This document shows, piece by piece, positions 13,340 to 23,720 of a stretch of 64,000 bases of DNA. Source of the DNA: Fratercula arctica (lineage: Eukaryota; Chordata; Aves; Charadriiformes; Alcidae); the NCBI GenBank assembly GCA_947846985.1, contig CANTUZ010000008.1, positions 23,083,352-23,147,351 on the forward strand. The letters run 5' to 3'. The translations under genes were made by a program, and so were the position numbers. Every line of letters begins with the position of its first letter. Positions within the stretch are counted from its first letter, which is position 1. A model generated the notes under the pieces. It was not told the origin of the DNA, did no database searches, and was given only the letters and a program-made list of their open reading frames with translations.

Positions 13340-14480
13340 GGCAGGAGGGAAATGTAGGGCTGGTTCACACTCAGTGAAAGCAGTTCTTAGAGACAGTGAG
13401 TTCCAGTCCTACTTTTCCATCCTGGCATTTTCAGTTTGGGAGACATAGCAAGATGTTTGTTTGTGTTGCATGTAGCTCTTTGGAGAGTGTTACATCTGAA
13501 GTTACTGTGGCAGTGAAACCAGTTCCTAGAGACACTGAAAACAAGCTCTACATTTCCCACACATTTCGTGTGGGAGATATCGTAAGATTCATGTGTGTTT
13601 TGAGGACAGCTCTCTGGGGAGTGCTAGAACAGAAGTTCCTGGGACAGTGAAAGCCGTTCTCAGAGAGAATGAGAACAAGCCCTACTTTTCCTTCCTAGCC
13701 CTTTCCACGTGGCAGCAGTCTCCACATGTATCATGGTTTTCAGGGTATGTGTTTGGACAGGTATAGCAAAGAGATAATTGGGTTAGTGTAAGCAGTTCTT
13801 AGAGACGCTGATATCCAGCCCTACATTTCCCTCCCAGCAGTTTCAATTTGGGAGATATAGCAAGACGTTTACTGGTTTTGCATCTAGCTCTTTGGAGAGT
13901 GTTACAACTGAGGTTACTGGGGCAGTGAAAGCAGCTCCTAGAGACAGTGAGAACAAGCCCCACATTTCCCTCGTGGCACTTTCCGTGTGAGAAAGTGTTG
14001 CCAAGTGCTTGCTTCTTTTCAACACAGGTCTCTGAAGAGTGTTAGCAGAGAGGTTCCTGGGGCAGTGGAAGCAGATCTCAGAGACACTGAGAACAAGACC
14101 AGCTTTTTCCTTCCTGGCACTTTCCATACGGAGCACTTGCCTTATATTTCCTGGTTTTGGGTGCATCTCTTTGGAGAGTGTTACAACTGAGGTTACTGGG
14201 GCAGTGAAAGCAGTTCCTGGAGGCAGTGTGAACAAGTCCTACATTTCTCTCCTGACACTTCCTGTGCGGGAGATATCGCAAGATACATGTCTGTTTTAAG
14301 GACAGCTCTCTGGAGAGTGTTAGCACAGAAGTTCCTGAGACAGTGAAAGCCGTTCTCAGAGAGAATGAGAACAAGCCCCACCTTTCCCTACTGGCCCTTT
14401 CCATGTGGGAGCAATCTCCACATGTGTCATGGTTTTCAGGGTATGTCTTTGGAGAGGTATAGCAAAGAGAAAAATGAGGA
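13340..14480 (-). repeat. ~138-bp satellite variant, inverted orientation
   Basis: A box like 'agttcctagagacactgag' recurs near 13381, 13518, 13653, 13791, 13930, 14069, 14212 and 14350, a spacing of 135-143 bases. The box is the reverse complement of the 'ctctctgggaaccg' box of the forward satellite, so these are a shorter and strongly diverged relative in the opposite direction. No gene is seen. Confidence 0.8.
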
Positions 14481-15044
14481 AAAGTGAGTCTTGTGAGAAA
14501 GGGCATTTTTGAAGCTGAAGGCACCAAGAAAGCCCAGAGCCCCAAGCTCTGTAGGGCGATGAAAGTGGTTCCCAGAGATGTTTAAACAAGCCACAGTTTT
14601 CCCTCCTTGCTCTTTGGGCGTGGCAGCAATCTCTGGACACATGGTAATTTTTGAGACCGGCCCTGGGGCGAGTGAGAAAGGATGGGTTTGAGGCTGCATG
14701 CGCCAAGATAGCCCGCAGCCCCAGCTTCTGTGGGGTGATGCAAGCGGTTCCCAGAGAGCTTTTAAACAAGCCACAGTTTTCCCTTATGGCACCTTGGGTG
14801 TGGCAGCAAATTCCCGACATACGGAAATTTCTGAGTCCAGCCCTGGGGTGAGTGAGAAAGGATGCTTCTGAGGCTGAAGGCACCAGGAAAGCTTTCAGCC
14901 CCAAGCTCCGTGGGGCGATGCAAGGAGTTCCCAGAGAGGTTTAAAACAAGCCATGGTTTTCCCTCATGGCACCTTGGATGTGGCAGCAATCTCTGGACAT
15001 ATGGAAATTTTTGAGGCTGGCCCTGGGGCAAGTGAGAAAGTGCA
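14481..15044 (-). repeat. ~180-bp satellite, inverted orientation
   Basis: Three monomers of the first array's type occur here as reverse complements, with 'ccacagttttccct', 'tggcagcaatctctgg' and 'ccctggggcgagtgagaaag' boxes about 180 bases apart. The array ends abruptly at about 15044, where retroviral pol sequence begins. Confidence 0.88.
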
Positions 15045-15346
15045 TCTATAATGTGCGTAACATCGGCTTGCCAAAGTCCATCAGGTGTAAGCCCTTGCGG
15101 GTTAACCCCCGCAAATGATGGCAGAGGAGCCAGTTGCTGACAGCGCAAACAACCCTGCAAAATCAATTGTGCTAACATTTCAATCATCATAGTTACTGTT
15201 TTTGAAATGGTATGTGGCAAAAATACCCACTCTAATGCAGTCAGGCTCTTTGCAAGTGCATCATCCCGCTGTCCTATCAGGGCATAAGGTTGAAATTCCT
15301 GAAATATCATAAACAAATCTGCAATGTGCTGTAATGCCTTCTGAGC
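15045..15346 (-). pseudogene. pol: Class II pol fragment: RT connection joined to integrase N-terminus
   Basis: Read on the minus strand this encodes the end of the reverse transcriptase connection, with the class II motif 'ALEWVFLPHTISKT'. It then jumps directly to the integrase zinc-binding cysteines 'GCLRCQQLAPL' and the first catalytic region 'WQADVTHI'. The RNase H domain is absent, so an internal deletion joins the two. The same junction is present at 47341-47645. Here the joint is open and the first catalytic aspartate is intact. The fragment breaks off into satellite. Confidence 0.85.
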
Positions 15347-15669
15347 CGTTGGGGTTAATGAACGTGGAACCTACAGAGGAGGGAGGGCAGACACAGCGCT
15401 TCAGGGCGTCCCCTGTATCTTCAAAGTGTGCTCATGTCTCTCCCCCTCTCTCCGACCCAAGACAGCCCCCTTATATCCTGCCCCGGATTGAGTGGAAAAG
15501 TACAGGCTAGGGTCACTGCATGCATGGCCAGCGCATGCAGCGAGCCTCACGATCCAGCTTTGCTAACTGCGGATGTCTGATACCTGACTACATTGTTGTA
15601 CTCCCTCCTTGTTACCTTCTTCTTTGAAAGTTAGGTTCTCATGGATACACATACAGTTTTTCAGCAACA
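15347..15669 (-). mobile_element. LTR of a second class II family (LTR-B), left copy
   Basis: It is the inverted counterpart of 47009-47340, at high identity. On the minus strand it begins TGTTGCTG and ends with CCCCAACG (CCCCAACA in the other copy). It contains a 'ggatataagggg' TATA-like box, and a purine tract, 'agggaaaaaggga', lies just before it on the env side. It is therefore the 3' LTR of the env-bearing element. The sequence beyond it is pol, not host DNA. Confidence 0.8.
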
Positions 15670-15754
15670 GTACTGAGTCCCTTTTTCCCTACATGTATAC
15701 CGGGTTTCGTTCAACTAGTAATTTTCCGTTGTGTCTCACTGGGACCATCCTCTG

Positions 15755-16338
15755 TTATCCCTTACGCATGCCACCCCGTGGTCCGTAGTTGGGACACAAC
15801 GATATTCTACAACTCGTACAAGGGTATGATGTGAAGCCGCATCTACAACTGATCATATAATGCTTATTAAACACAGCAAACAGCATACTAAACATAACAG
15901 ACAAATTCCTTCCACACAGACAACGAGTATAATTTCCTTCAACCAACCCCACCCCCAAGTCCATCCAGCAAAGAGATTTCACCCAGTGGTCTCCACAAGT
16001 TGCTGGCTCGGTCGGTGCAGTTCTTGCAACTGGGCATGGATGGATTTGGAGTGGTCACTTAGATTCATACAACACAGTCCTTTAAAATCTTGACAACCGT
16101 GTCCATGAGCTAAAAGCAAGAAATCAATAGCAGCTCTGTTTTGCAGCGTCGCATTTCGAATACTATCTACATCTAGCAATAACTCAGAAATAGCTGTACT
16201 AGTAGCATTATTAAACTTATCCTTGGCAGCGAGGGAGTCCTTGTTTTCAAGAATCCTTGGCAGCAAAAGAGTCCTTGTTAGCAAGAGTGCATGCGGACTC
16301 CCTGTTCTTGCTGGTACTGTGCTTTGATCTCCTTCCAC
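15755..16338 (-). pseudogene. env: env transmembrane subunit, alpharetrovirus-like
   Basis: The minus frame 16338-15979 reads through a heptad-rich stretch, then '[17 protein letters not shown]', then a C-x6-CC motif (CQDFKGLCC), the disulfide signature of transmembrane subunits that bind SU covalently. This combination is characteristic of the alpharetrovirus envelope. A hydrophobic stretch encoding a membrane anchor follows near 15860-15920, but in another frame, so the gene is frameshifted as well as lacking most of SU. The other copy at 46563-46950 keeps only the C-x6-CC part onward. Confidence 0.82.
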
Positions 16339-16442
16339 AACAGGCCAGGATTCTCAAGCAGCTAGATAAGGTGTCCCTGAGTCCATTACAGACTGATGTC
16401 ATCTAAGTGTTTTTCTTGCAAGCACCCGAGACTGAATAACAA

Positions 16443-17044
16443 TTAGTGTGATATATGTGTTTTCCAGCACCCAGGTGCAAGTCCCTTCAGTGTATTTACA
16501 ATCCTCCTTGCTGATCTTCCGTTGCTTCCCCATATTCCACCCCCCCACTCAAGAGACCGCTTCTGCTGGGGTTCATTTAGTCTCGCAGGGTATAACACAG
16601 AGTAATTTACAAAGGCGTGCAATAACATATACATATATAGGAAAAAACCACAAAACCAAAACCATATCTCTATAGTACTGCTTGAATCAGGTGTCCTATT
16701 TCTCTTTTTCTGACGCTTTCTCGTAGCGCATATGGCATACTTTTGTGCTAATGTGGCACATTTCCCTTCTAATTGTTCCTTTATTTTTTTTTCCCCATCC
16801 CTTATGGCTGACATAAAAATCTGCCTTTGCAACAAGAGCTCACCCTTAAGTTTCTCATTTTCCTACAGAGCATCCTATAGATTTTGGCTTAACTCCTTTT
16901 CCCAATCAACCATTATCTTATAGGCAAACAACCAGCCATATGCCCTGCATGGGTAAGCCGTTCCCAAGAGCGTAAGCATGTTGGCTGGTGAAAACTCCCC
17001 CAATATTTCAGGACTTCCATTGGTTCTACGGCCCATCATGGTCT
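16443..17044 (-). pseudogene. Unrecognised coiled-coil reading frame between gag and env
   Basis: One minus-strand frame from about 17044 to 16443 is open except for two TAG codons about six codons apart near 16880. The N-terminal part is hydrophobic and aromatic ('TAYPCRAYGWLFAYKIM'). The middle is charged and heptad-like ('DGEKKIKEQLEGKCATLAQK'), followed by a basic patch (RKRQKKRNR) and a second hydrophobic stretch rich in Phe, Trp and Tyr. It sits where gag-pol or SU sequence would be expected in this provirus. I do not recognise it; it may be a recombined SU or an accessory frame. The plus-strand provirus has no copy that I can see. Confidence 0.4.
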
Positions 17045-17144
17045 ATCTACCTGGGGCGTGCTCGCCTTACATCTAAACATTATGTATATACAAACTTCTT
17101 CACTTGACAGTGTGTCAGCCCTAGTCATGTACGAGAACAGTACC

Positions 17145-18315
17145 TGTTGCATGGGAAGGGGCAAAGCGGTTTTGGCAGAAGATAAACCCCCTTGTGTTCT
17201 AACACTCCTCACCGAGGTGGGAGGCTAGGTGCGGCTGGGTTTAAATTCTGATGTGATGCCCAATTCAGCACTATCAGTCCAATCGCGTTTAATATGTATT
17301 AAACTATTACGATTTGGATACACTAATAGTGGACTGCACCTTCAGTCTAGTCGTGCTCATGAACTAGCACGGCCACTCTCGAGTCTTTGGTCACGTTCAG
17401 TGAGAAACCGAAACAACTAACTACTTAAACAGTGCAGTTTATTTAAACAACAGATAGATAGGTTCTTAGGATTGCCGGTGATAAATACACTGTCTGCAAA
17501 GCATGTGCAAATGAAAGTATTATTACATATATCAAACACGTGACAAAGTTATAAACGATACAGCCTGGCTATAAATGTAGGAAAGAGATACTCTAGAGAA
17601 ATTTCTAAGTTTCCTGAGAAAGCACTCAGTATAATCTAAGTCTTACCCAAAGGCGTCCCTATGGGAGGGGAAGAAAGGCTCAGCCCGTCGACTGATCCCG
17701 GAAGTCAGTGATGAAGTTCTTTGTGATGCTGTCTTCCCTGAGTATCCCCCCTCTCTCGGGCTATTTTTATACTATTTGTTATCTTCAAGGTGGAGTTTGA
17801 GTGACTTTAGTCATAAATACTTTAATTATGATTGGTGTAAAATCCTCTCGCTTCACAATTAAAGGTATAGTCTACGAAAAATTCAGAGCGCAGACTCAAG
17901 AAGGAGTGGTCGCACCTTGGAGGCAGGTAGCCTGTGGGATGGAGGTGTGTTTTGATATTATAATGACATTATAATGAGCAAAGTTTGCACAAAGGACAGC
18001 ATTTCATCAAAATTTGACAAAATGTTGGCTCCGAGTATCGAGCAGGCAGCTAATTGGCAGCTTATCTGTTTCATGGTATCGTCCCTTCCCCGTATCTGCT
18101 ATACATCATAAGGTAAAGCTGCGGAATAATTGCATCCCGCCCCGTACCTCATGTAGCTTCACAAGCATCCTTATCAGGGAACCGCGGATGTTGTATTCTT
18201 CATGCCAGCTGCAGCTGTTTTCTACCTCAGATGCCTCTTGATTTTATACTTTTCCTTAATGTGTGAACAATGTCGTACTTCTGTATTTTTTAGCCAATTT
18301 AGTAATTATTCCACA
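17145..18315 (-). mobile_element. 1171-bp solo LTR (LTR-E), copy 1
   Basis: On the minus strand it starts TGTGGAAT and ends CAACA, and it is flanked by a perfect 5-bp duplication, gtacc (17140-17144 and 18316-18320). A TATAAAAATAG box lies near 17768 and an AATAAA near 17437, in the right order for minus-strand U3-R-U5. About 850 bp of it, from the U5 side, recurs at 60914-61790 in the same orientation. It has split the older minus-strand class II provirus. Confidence 0.85.
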
Positions 18316-18499
18316 GTACCACACCAGGCAGAACACCTGCTCAAGCGGAGTCACCAAACGACATTGCACACAACAACAAACAAACAGTAGCACAGATGCT
18401 TATCAGCAGATATAAGCTGGCGTCCACACACACTTACACAGCAGACATACAAAAACACCACCTATCTCAGGGAGACGGCTGGGGACGGGAGGGGGTGAG

Positions 18500-19388
18500 G
18501 CAGGCAGTGGCGGGAGCGAAGTGGCTCTGGCTCCGTCCTTCTCCCCCGCCATTCTGACAATACACTGCAATACCCCGATTACGGCTGCGCACGCATAACC
18601 AGTTGAGAAGGAGGAACAGACGCGATACCTGGTGCAAATGGAGGAGGGTTAAGAATGGAGAAGCGCGATAACGACTTTCGTCTCTGTTGCTGTAAAATCT
18701 CCTCCGCAGTTGTAGCCATAGCTTTAATCGGGGTTAAAGGTGGACATAAATCAGGTTCAGTCTCTGGATTTATTGGGCCAGGATCAAAGGAATCTTCTGG
18801 CTCTTCGCCTCCTGAATTCTGCTTTTAGTAATGTTCTTCAGGATTGGGAATTTGAGCATATTCAGGCTGAGGAGAGTCGGGGGGAAACTGCGTGAATGAC
18901 TCCGGTAGACCAGAGTACGGTGGAGCGGTCGGTTGCGGAGGTGTGAGATGTGGTGGCAGTGGCGGCGAAAATGTCCATTCATCAGACGCCCCCCAGAACT
19001 CCTTTTCTGACTGCTTTATCACAGGAAATGCACCTGGCAGCGAGCTGGTTTCGTCTTCGCCCGCCGCATCTAGAACTTGCTGAGCTGCTGCCACGATAAC
19101 AGCTGACCCATGCATGCCTGCAATCAGTCCCTTCACCTGTCGATAAGTGCCTGCCAGGTTCCGGGCTTCCTTATTCTCTGACTGCACTGCTTCCCACATT
19201 TCCACTCCAATTCGAGTCCATGTTGGAAGGTCAAACAACTGACTCGGATTCTGGAGCAGTCCTCGGTGTCGACACCAAGATAACAGTGCCAGTAAAGCAC
19301 CCTCACTGAGGTTTTCCCCGGCGTTTTTCACCAGCTGCAGCAAACTTTGAACTGCTGCCTTCTCCACTGCTGATACAGCCGAACCCAT
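18500..19388 (-). pseudogene. gag: gag matrix and following region, class II ERV
   Basis: The frame opens at 19388 with MGSAVS, which fits an N-myristoylation signal (Gly2, Ser6). A helical matrix-like domain follows ('LLALLSWCRHRGLL'), then a Pro-rich linker ('FSPPLPPHLTPPQP'). A stop at about 18825 interrupts it, and the same frame continues with acidic and Pro-rich sequence to about 18500. No capsid or zinc knuckle is left, because the solo LTR and deletions remove them. The start is supported by the primer site and splice donor just upstream. It is a dead gene as it stands. Confidence 0.78.
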
Positions 19389-19485
19389 ACTACCGATCCC
19401 ACTTTTTCATTCCTTCCACTTTTTTGTGGCTCCCACTTTTTCTGTGGCTTCCACGGGCCCGCTCCTGTCTCTCTCGGACAGCCCG

Positions 19486-19494
19486 GCTTACCTT
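19486..19494 (-). promoter_or_regulatory. Leader splice donor of the class II ERV
   Basis: The minus strand reads AAG/GTAAGC here, between the primer site and the gag ATG. This is the usual place for the retroviral donor that makes the env mRNA. Confidence 0.55.
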
Positions 19495-19551
19495 CTTGCC
19501 GGCCAGTAGTATCCCCGCGTTTCTTCTCCAGCCTTCGGTCCCACAACGCGT

Positions 19552-19569
19552 ATCACATCGGGGTCACCA
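19552..19569 (-). other. Primer binding site, tRNA-Trp type
   Basis: The minus strand reads TGGTGACCCCGATGTGAT two bases after the LTR's CA end. It differs at one position from the tRNA-Trp primer site used by alpharetroviruses. It fixes the 5' end and direction of this provirus. Confidence 0.85.
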
Positions 19570-19571
19570 TT

Positions 19572-19887
19572 TGCCGGGTCTCTAATTCTTGCGGGTACTG
19601 GGAAAGACAGACACATCAATATGATGCAAGTCAATTCCGTCTTTATTCAGCTTAAGCGTTACATTTATAGCATTATGCTTTCCGTTCACGCGCTCTAACT
19701 CCCACTGATTGGCTGCATGCTATCTTCACGAGCTGTTCACACGGACTAGCAGCTTTGCTTTTCACATTCCTTTCCTTGCTGATATCTCCTGACGCTTGCT
19801 TATCTTTTCTCTCAAGGCACCTCTCACAGGTACAGCTTTGTCTCATCAAGGCCAAACAGATTCCCTATGCTACTCTCTATCTCCACA
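19572..19887 (-). mobile_element. 5' LTR of the left class II ERV
   Basis: The LTR is 316 bp, minus strand, TGTGGAGA to CCCGGCA, with a TATAAATG box and an AATAAAG poly(A) signal. Its first ~150 bases closely match the LTRs at 40505 and 48123, but the second half does not. The second half instead resembles the LTR-like insert at 41991-42256, which suggests a mosaic history. Confidence 0.85.
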
Positions 19888-20345
19888 CAGAGGTTACTGT
19901 GACAATGAAAGTAGTTCCCAGAGACAGTGAGAACAAGCCCCACTTTTCTTTCCTAGCACTCTACATGTGGGAGCAATCTCCAGACAATTCATCGTTCTGA
20001 GACTGATTCTGGAGATAGTGCTAGTCCCATCTTTACTGCGGCCATGAAAGTCTTTTCAGAGGCAGTGTGATCAATCAATACACTTGATTGATCAGCACCT
20101 TCCTTGTGGGAGCAATATCCAGACGATTGCTGGTTTTGAGGCCAGGTATCATGAGTGTTATTCCGAGGTTTAGAGGCCAATGAAAGCACTTGCCAGAGAC
20201 AGTGCGAACAAGCACCACTTTTGCCTCCTAACGTCTTCGCTTTGGGAAAATTTCTGGAGCATTGCTGTAAGGAATGCCATGCCTCGTTCCTGCTGGGCAG
20301 ACAGCTCTGTCTGGTGTGCCAGCCCTGCAGTGTTGAGACATGAAA
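19888..20345 (-). repeat. Degenerate inverted satellite
   Basis: Boxes like 'agttcccagagacagtgagaa', 'ccttgtgggagcaatatcc' and 'gccagagacagtgcgaacaa' match the inverted satellite variant at 13340-14480. About three diverged units are present, and they fade out near 20345. Confidence 0.7.
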
Positions 20346-20586
20346 GGCAGGAACCACACTGAGTATGAGTTGCTTAAACAAACAGGTGCAACATACTGTG
20401 AATTGCAGGAGACAAGAAATACATTATTTCCTGAGTCAGAAACTCAGAAATCTCTGTAGCAGGTTATTACTGTGTCAGCTGGAATATTTGGTGTTCCATG
20501 TGATTAAAAAGCTCTTACTAGGTTTTTGCAGTATCTCCTCAAATTGATAAAAAATGACATAAGATCACAATCTTGACTAATTTAGC

Positions 20587-20618
<32 letters not shown>

Positions 20619-21798
20619 GGTTTATGCCCTCAGGAAAGAAGTCGAAGATCCATGTAAGAGGTATCTGTCTGTCTCTGGCATCTTGCTCTGTAAAAGTATC
20701 TCTGTAGTAGCCAGAAGTACAAACATTACAGTTTATAATGTAATAGTTAAGCTCCTCTAACTTTTCCATCAGAACAGGCAAACGTAACTTCTGGCATTTG
20801 GAGAGGAGCAGATAAAGGCAGGTCACTGAAAGGCAGGCATCTGTTTTTACATAAAGGTGCAAAACTGCATAGTATGAAATGAACATGTTCTGAGCATTAA
20901 CTACCCTTACCTTGTGTATTTCCTGCAGGTGCTGAAGTGGGAATTAGTACTTTTCCTATTCATGCACGTGGACTATTGGTAATTGAAGGACTCAACTATG
21001 AAGTGGCTGCTGAGGGAGGCAATAATGTTACTCCTGACCTCTCAGAGCATGGCAGCATAAAGTATGTTTGTGAAAGCCTCCTTATCCCTCAGAGAAATAC
21101 CAACTAAGAACATCGGAGCCAGGAGGAAAGACCCAGGGTACAAATATTTCCTGATGGTGTTTAGGCTTCAGGGCGCTCTCTGGGGAGGGAGTTTGTTTTA
21201 CGTCTTCAGGAACATTGTTCTCCGTCCCTGTGCAGTACAGTGAATACAAAATGATCCCCTATGTGAGATTTCCAACCCTCCCACCACCACCACCACCCCC
21301 ACCGCTGCCTCTTTCTGTTTCCTTAGATAGTATCTGCAAACTGAGCTCGCTTTTCCCAGAGACAGACTTCTTCAAAACATACAGGTATCATAAGGAAAGA
21401 TTTAAATATCTGCTGCATTCTTTTTTTCATCCTGATGGTCCCTATAGCAAATATGCTTGGTGCTGGAGCACTTTTTTTTTTTTTCCCATAAGTCTTCGTT
21501 TTATTCAAATATCTGTTCTGGAGAACAAACTTGATAGTTTGTTTTTTTCCTTCACTTTTATGATCATGGCAGCTCTTGAAAGCTGGAAAGCTTTACAGGT
21601 ACTTTATTTGTATTTGATTACTGTTGTAATAAAGCAATAGATGTTCCAAACGCATAATAAGCTCTTGACCAAGAAACTCTTTATATCTGATTTCTTTGAG
21701 TTGTTGACTATTGCAGATAAATAACACAACTGTCTATTAAGTGAATTTTGTCACTTATTTGTACCAAAGGCTTCTTTTTCTTTTGTTTTATATAAAAC
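20346..21798 (+). other. Unique-looking DNA with a candidate host exon
   Basis: A T-run of about 26 bases lies at 20590-20616. 'tttcctgcag' at 20919-20928 would be a good splice acceptor. It is followed by an open frame from 20931 to a TAA at 21105, and a possible GTATGT donor at 21061 would make a 132-base exon. A CCA run lies at 21279-21304 and an AATAAA at 21629. This could be a terminal exon with its 3' UTR, or an isolated exon relic. I do not recognise the peptide ('GLLVIEGLNYEVAAEGG'). Confidence 0.4.
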
Positions 21799-22144
21799 TG
21801 TCGTGGTTTGGCCTCAGATGGCAACAAAGAACCACGTGTCGCTCGCTCAGCACTTCCCGGTACGGGAAGGATCAAAAGAAAAAGGCAAAACTCTTGGGTT
21901 GAGACAAAGGCAGTTTAACAGAACAGCAAAGGGAACAAGAAAACAACAACAATAACACCGACAAAGAAATATACAAACGCGATTACAGAACCGCCGCTCT
22001 CCGCCGCTCCCCGCCGGTCCGGCCCCGGGACGCGCCAGCCCACTCCAAACCCGACTGCTCGCCCCCTCCCTCCTTTTAATCTCAGGGTGGGCGTGGCTCA
22101 CATGGCATGGAATACTTAACCCTGTCCCTGCCGGAACCAGGACA
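21799..22144 (-). mobile_element. 3' LTR of the class III provirus
   Basis: It is 346 bp, TGTCCTGG to CCACGACA on the minus strand. It has one extra ~10-base GC-rich unit (near 22000) relative to the 5' LTR. A 'gattaaaagg' TATA-like box lies near 22076. About 280 bases separate it from the integrase stop, with a purine-rich 'aataaggggtgg' tract beside the LTR. Confidence 0.95.
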
Positions 22145-22427
22145 TTATCCACCCCTTATTCCATACCATTTTGCCACGCCCAGATCTTACAGTTTTCGGA
22201 ACACGTGACTGGTGTACCCGGCGTAGCTCATGCACACAGTCCATGGTCCGAAGATGCAGATCTTGAGGAAGTTGCTAGGCGTCAGCTCTGATCCCATCAC
22301 CACTTTGCTTTACTCAACTGTTCATCAAAGTCCATCTGTCCTTAATTTGGGTGATTCTTACTGCAGTACAGCCAATAGCAATTATAGTAACGAGGACATA
22401 CAGTGACAGTGTAACATACGATTTGAT

Positions 22428-23705
22428 TCATTGGCTATTCTCCCCCAAAATCAAGTCCCCATGAGGTACACATCGGACTTCCCCATCCTGCCGCATTACC
22501 CACCAAGTGCACCCAGGTCCTTGGGCAAAAGCAATCCCACGGATGGGTTTGCCTTTGCCTGAGGCAGGACTAACCCAGACTGTCTTCCCCAACATATTCT
22601 TCATGTGCACTACGGGGACCTTATCCCCTTCTACAGTACGTGGAAGTTTTGACTGGGCAGGGCCAGCCCGATTGGTAGATCCCCTGGTATTAACTAGCCA
22701 GGTAGCCTTTGCTAAATGTGCATCCCAATGTTTTAAGGTCCCACCACCCATTGCTCTCAGTGTAGTTTTTAACAGTCCATTGTACCGTTCTATCTTCCCA
22801 GAGGCTGGTGCGTGATAGGGGATGTGATATACCCACTCAATACCATGCTCTTTGGCCCAGGTGTCTATGAGGCTGTTTCGGAAATGAGTCCCATTGTCCG
22901 GCTCAGTTCTCTCTGGGGTACCATGTCGCCACAGGACTTGCTTTTCAAGGCCCAGGATAGTATTCCGGGCAGTGGCATGGGGCACAGGGTATGTTTCCAG
23001 CCATCCAGCGGTTGCTTCCACCATTGTGAGCACATAGCGCTTGCCTTGACGGGTTCGTGGCAGTGTGATATGATCAATCTGCCAGGCCTCCCCATATTTA
23101 TATTTCAACCATCGTCCTCCATACCAAAGAGGCTTCAAACGCTTGGCTTGCTTGATTGCAGCGCATGTCTCACATTCATGGATGACCTGTGCAATAGTGT
23201 CCATGGTCAAGTCCACCCCTCGGTCACGAGCCCATCTATATGTTGCATCTCTTCCTTGGTGGCCTGAGGTCTCATGGGCCCACCGAGCTATGAATAGTTC
23301 ACCCTTACGTTGCCAATCCAGATCCACTTGAGCCACTTCAATCCTGGCAGCCCTATCCACCTGCTGGTTGTTCTGATGCTCCTCCGTGGCCCGATTCTTT
23401 GGTACGTGGGCATCTACGTGGCGTACTTTCACAACCAGATTCTCTATCTGGGCAGCAATATCTTGCCATAGTTCATCAGCCCAGATGGGTTTGCCTCTGC
23501 GCTGCCAGTTGCCCTGCTTCCACTGCTGTAACCATCCCCACAGAGCATTGGCCACCATCCATGAGTCGGTGTAGAGATAAAGTACTGGCCATCTTTCTCG
23601 CTCGGCGATGTCCAAAGCCAGCTGAATGGCTTTCACCTCTGCAAACTGGCTCGATTCACCTTGTCCTTCACTGGCTTCTGCAACTTGTTGTGTAGGACTC
23701 CACAC
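22428..23705 (-). pseudogene. pol: RNase H and integrase, class III pol
   Basis: This 425-codon frame is the second half of pol and stays in the frame of the upstream pol. It holds RNase H motifs ('LYTDSWMV' near residue 44, 'VRHVDAH' near 93). The integrase zinc finger is H-x4-H and C-x2-C ('HETSGH', 'CETC', residues 145-190). The integrase core has D in 'WQIDHI', D in 'PDNGTHF' and E in 'GKIERYN', with 35 residues between the last two. The catalytic residues look intact. The break from RT is a single TGA inside RNase H (see 23721-25592). There is no env after it. Confidence 0.92.
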
Positions 23706-23720
23706 AGCAGCCTTCCACTT

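Larger units (their letters stand above)
15045..19887 (-). mobile_element. Truncated composite class II ERV
   Basis: This is a minus-strand provirus that keeps its 5' LTR (19572-19887), a tRNA-Trp-type primer site, gag matrix, envelope transmembrane region, a second unrelated LTR (15347-15669) and a pol scrap. It is cut off at 15045 by satellite, so it has no matching 3' LTR and no target duplication can be tested. A 1171-bp solo LTR is inserted between gag and the downstream part. The 15045-16130 half matches 46563-47645 in the plus-strand provirus, in inverted orientation. The right flank after the 5' LTR reads cagagg. Confidence 0.85.
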
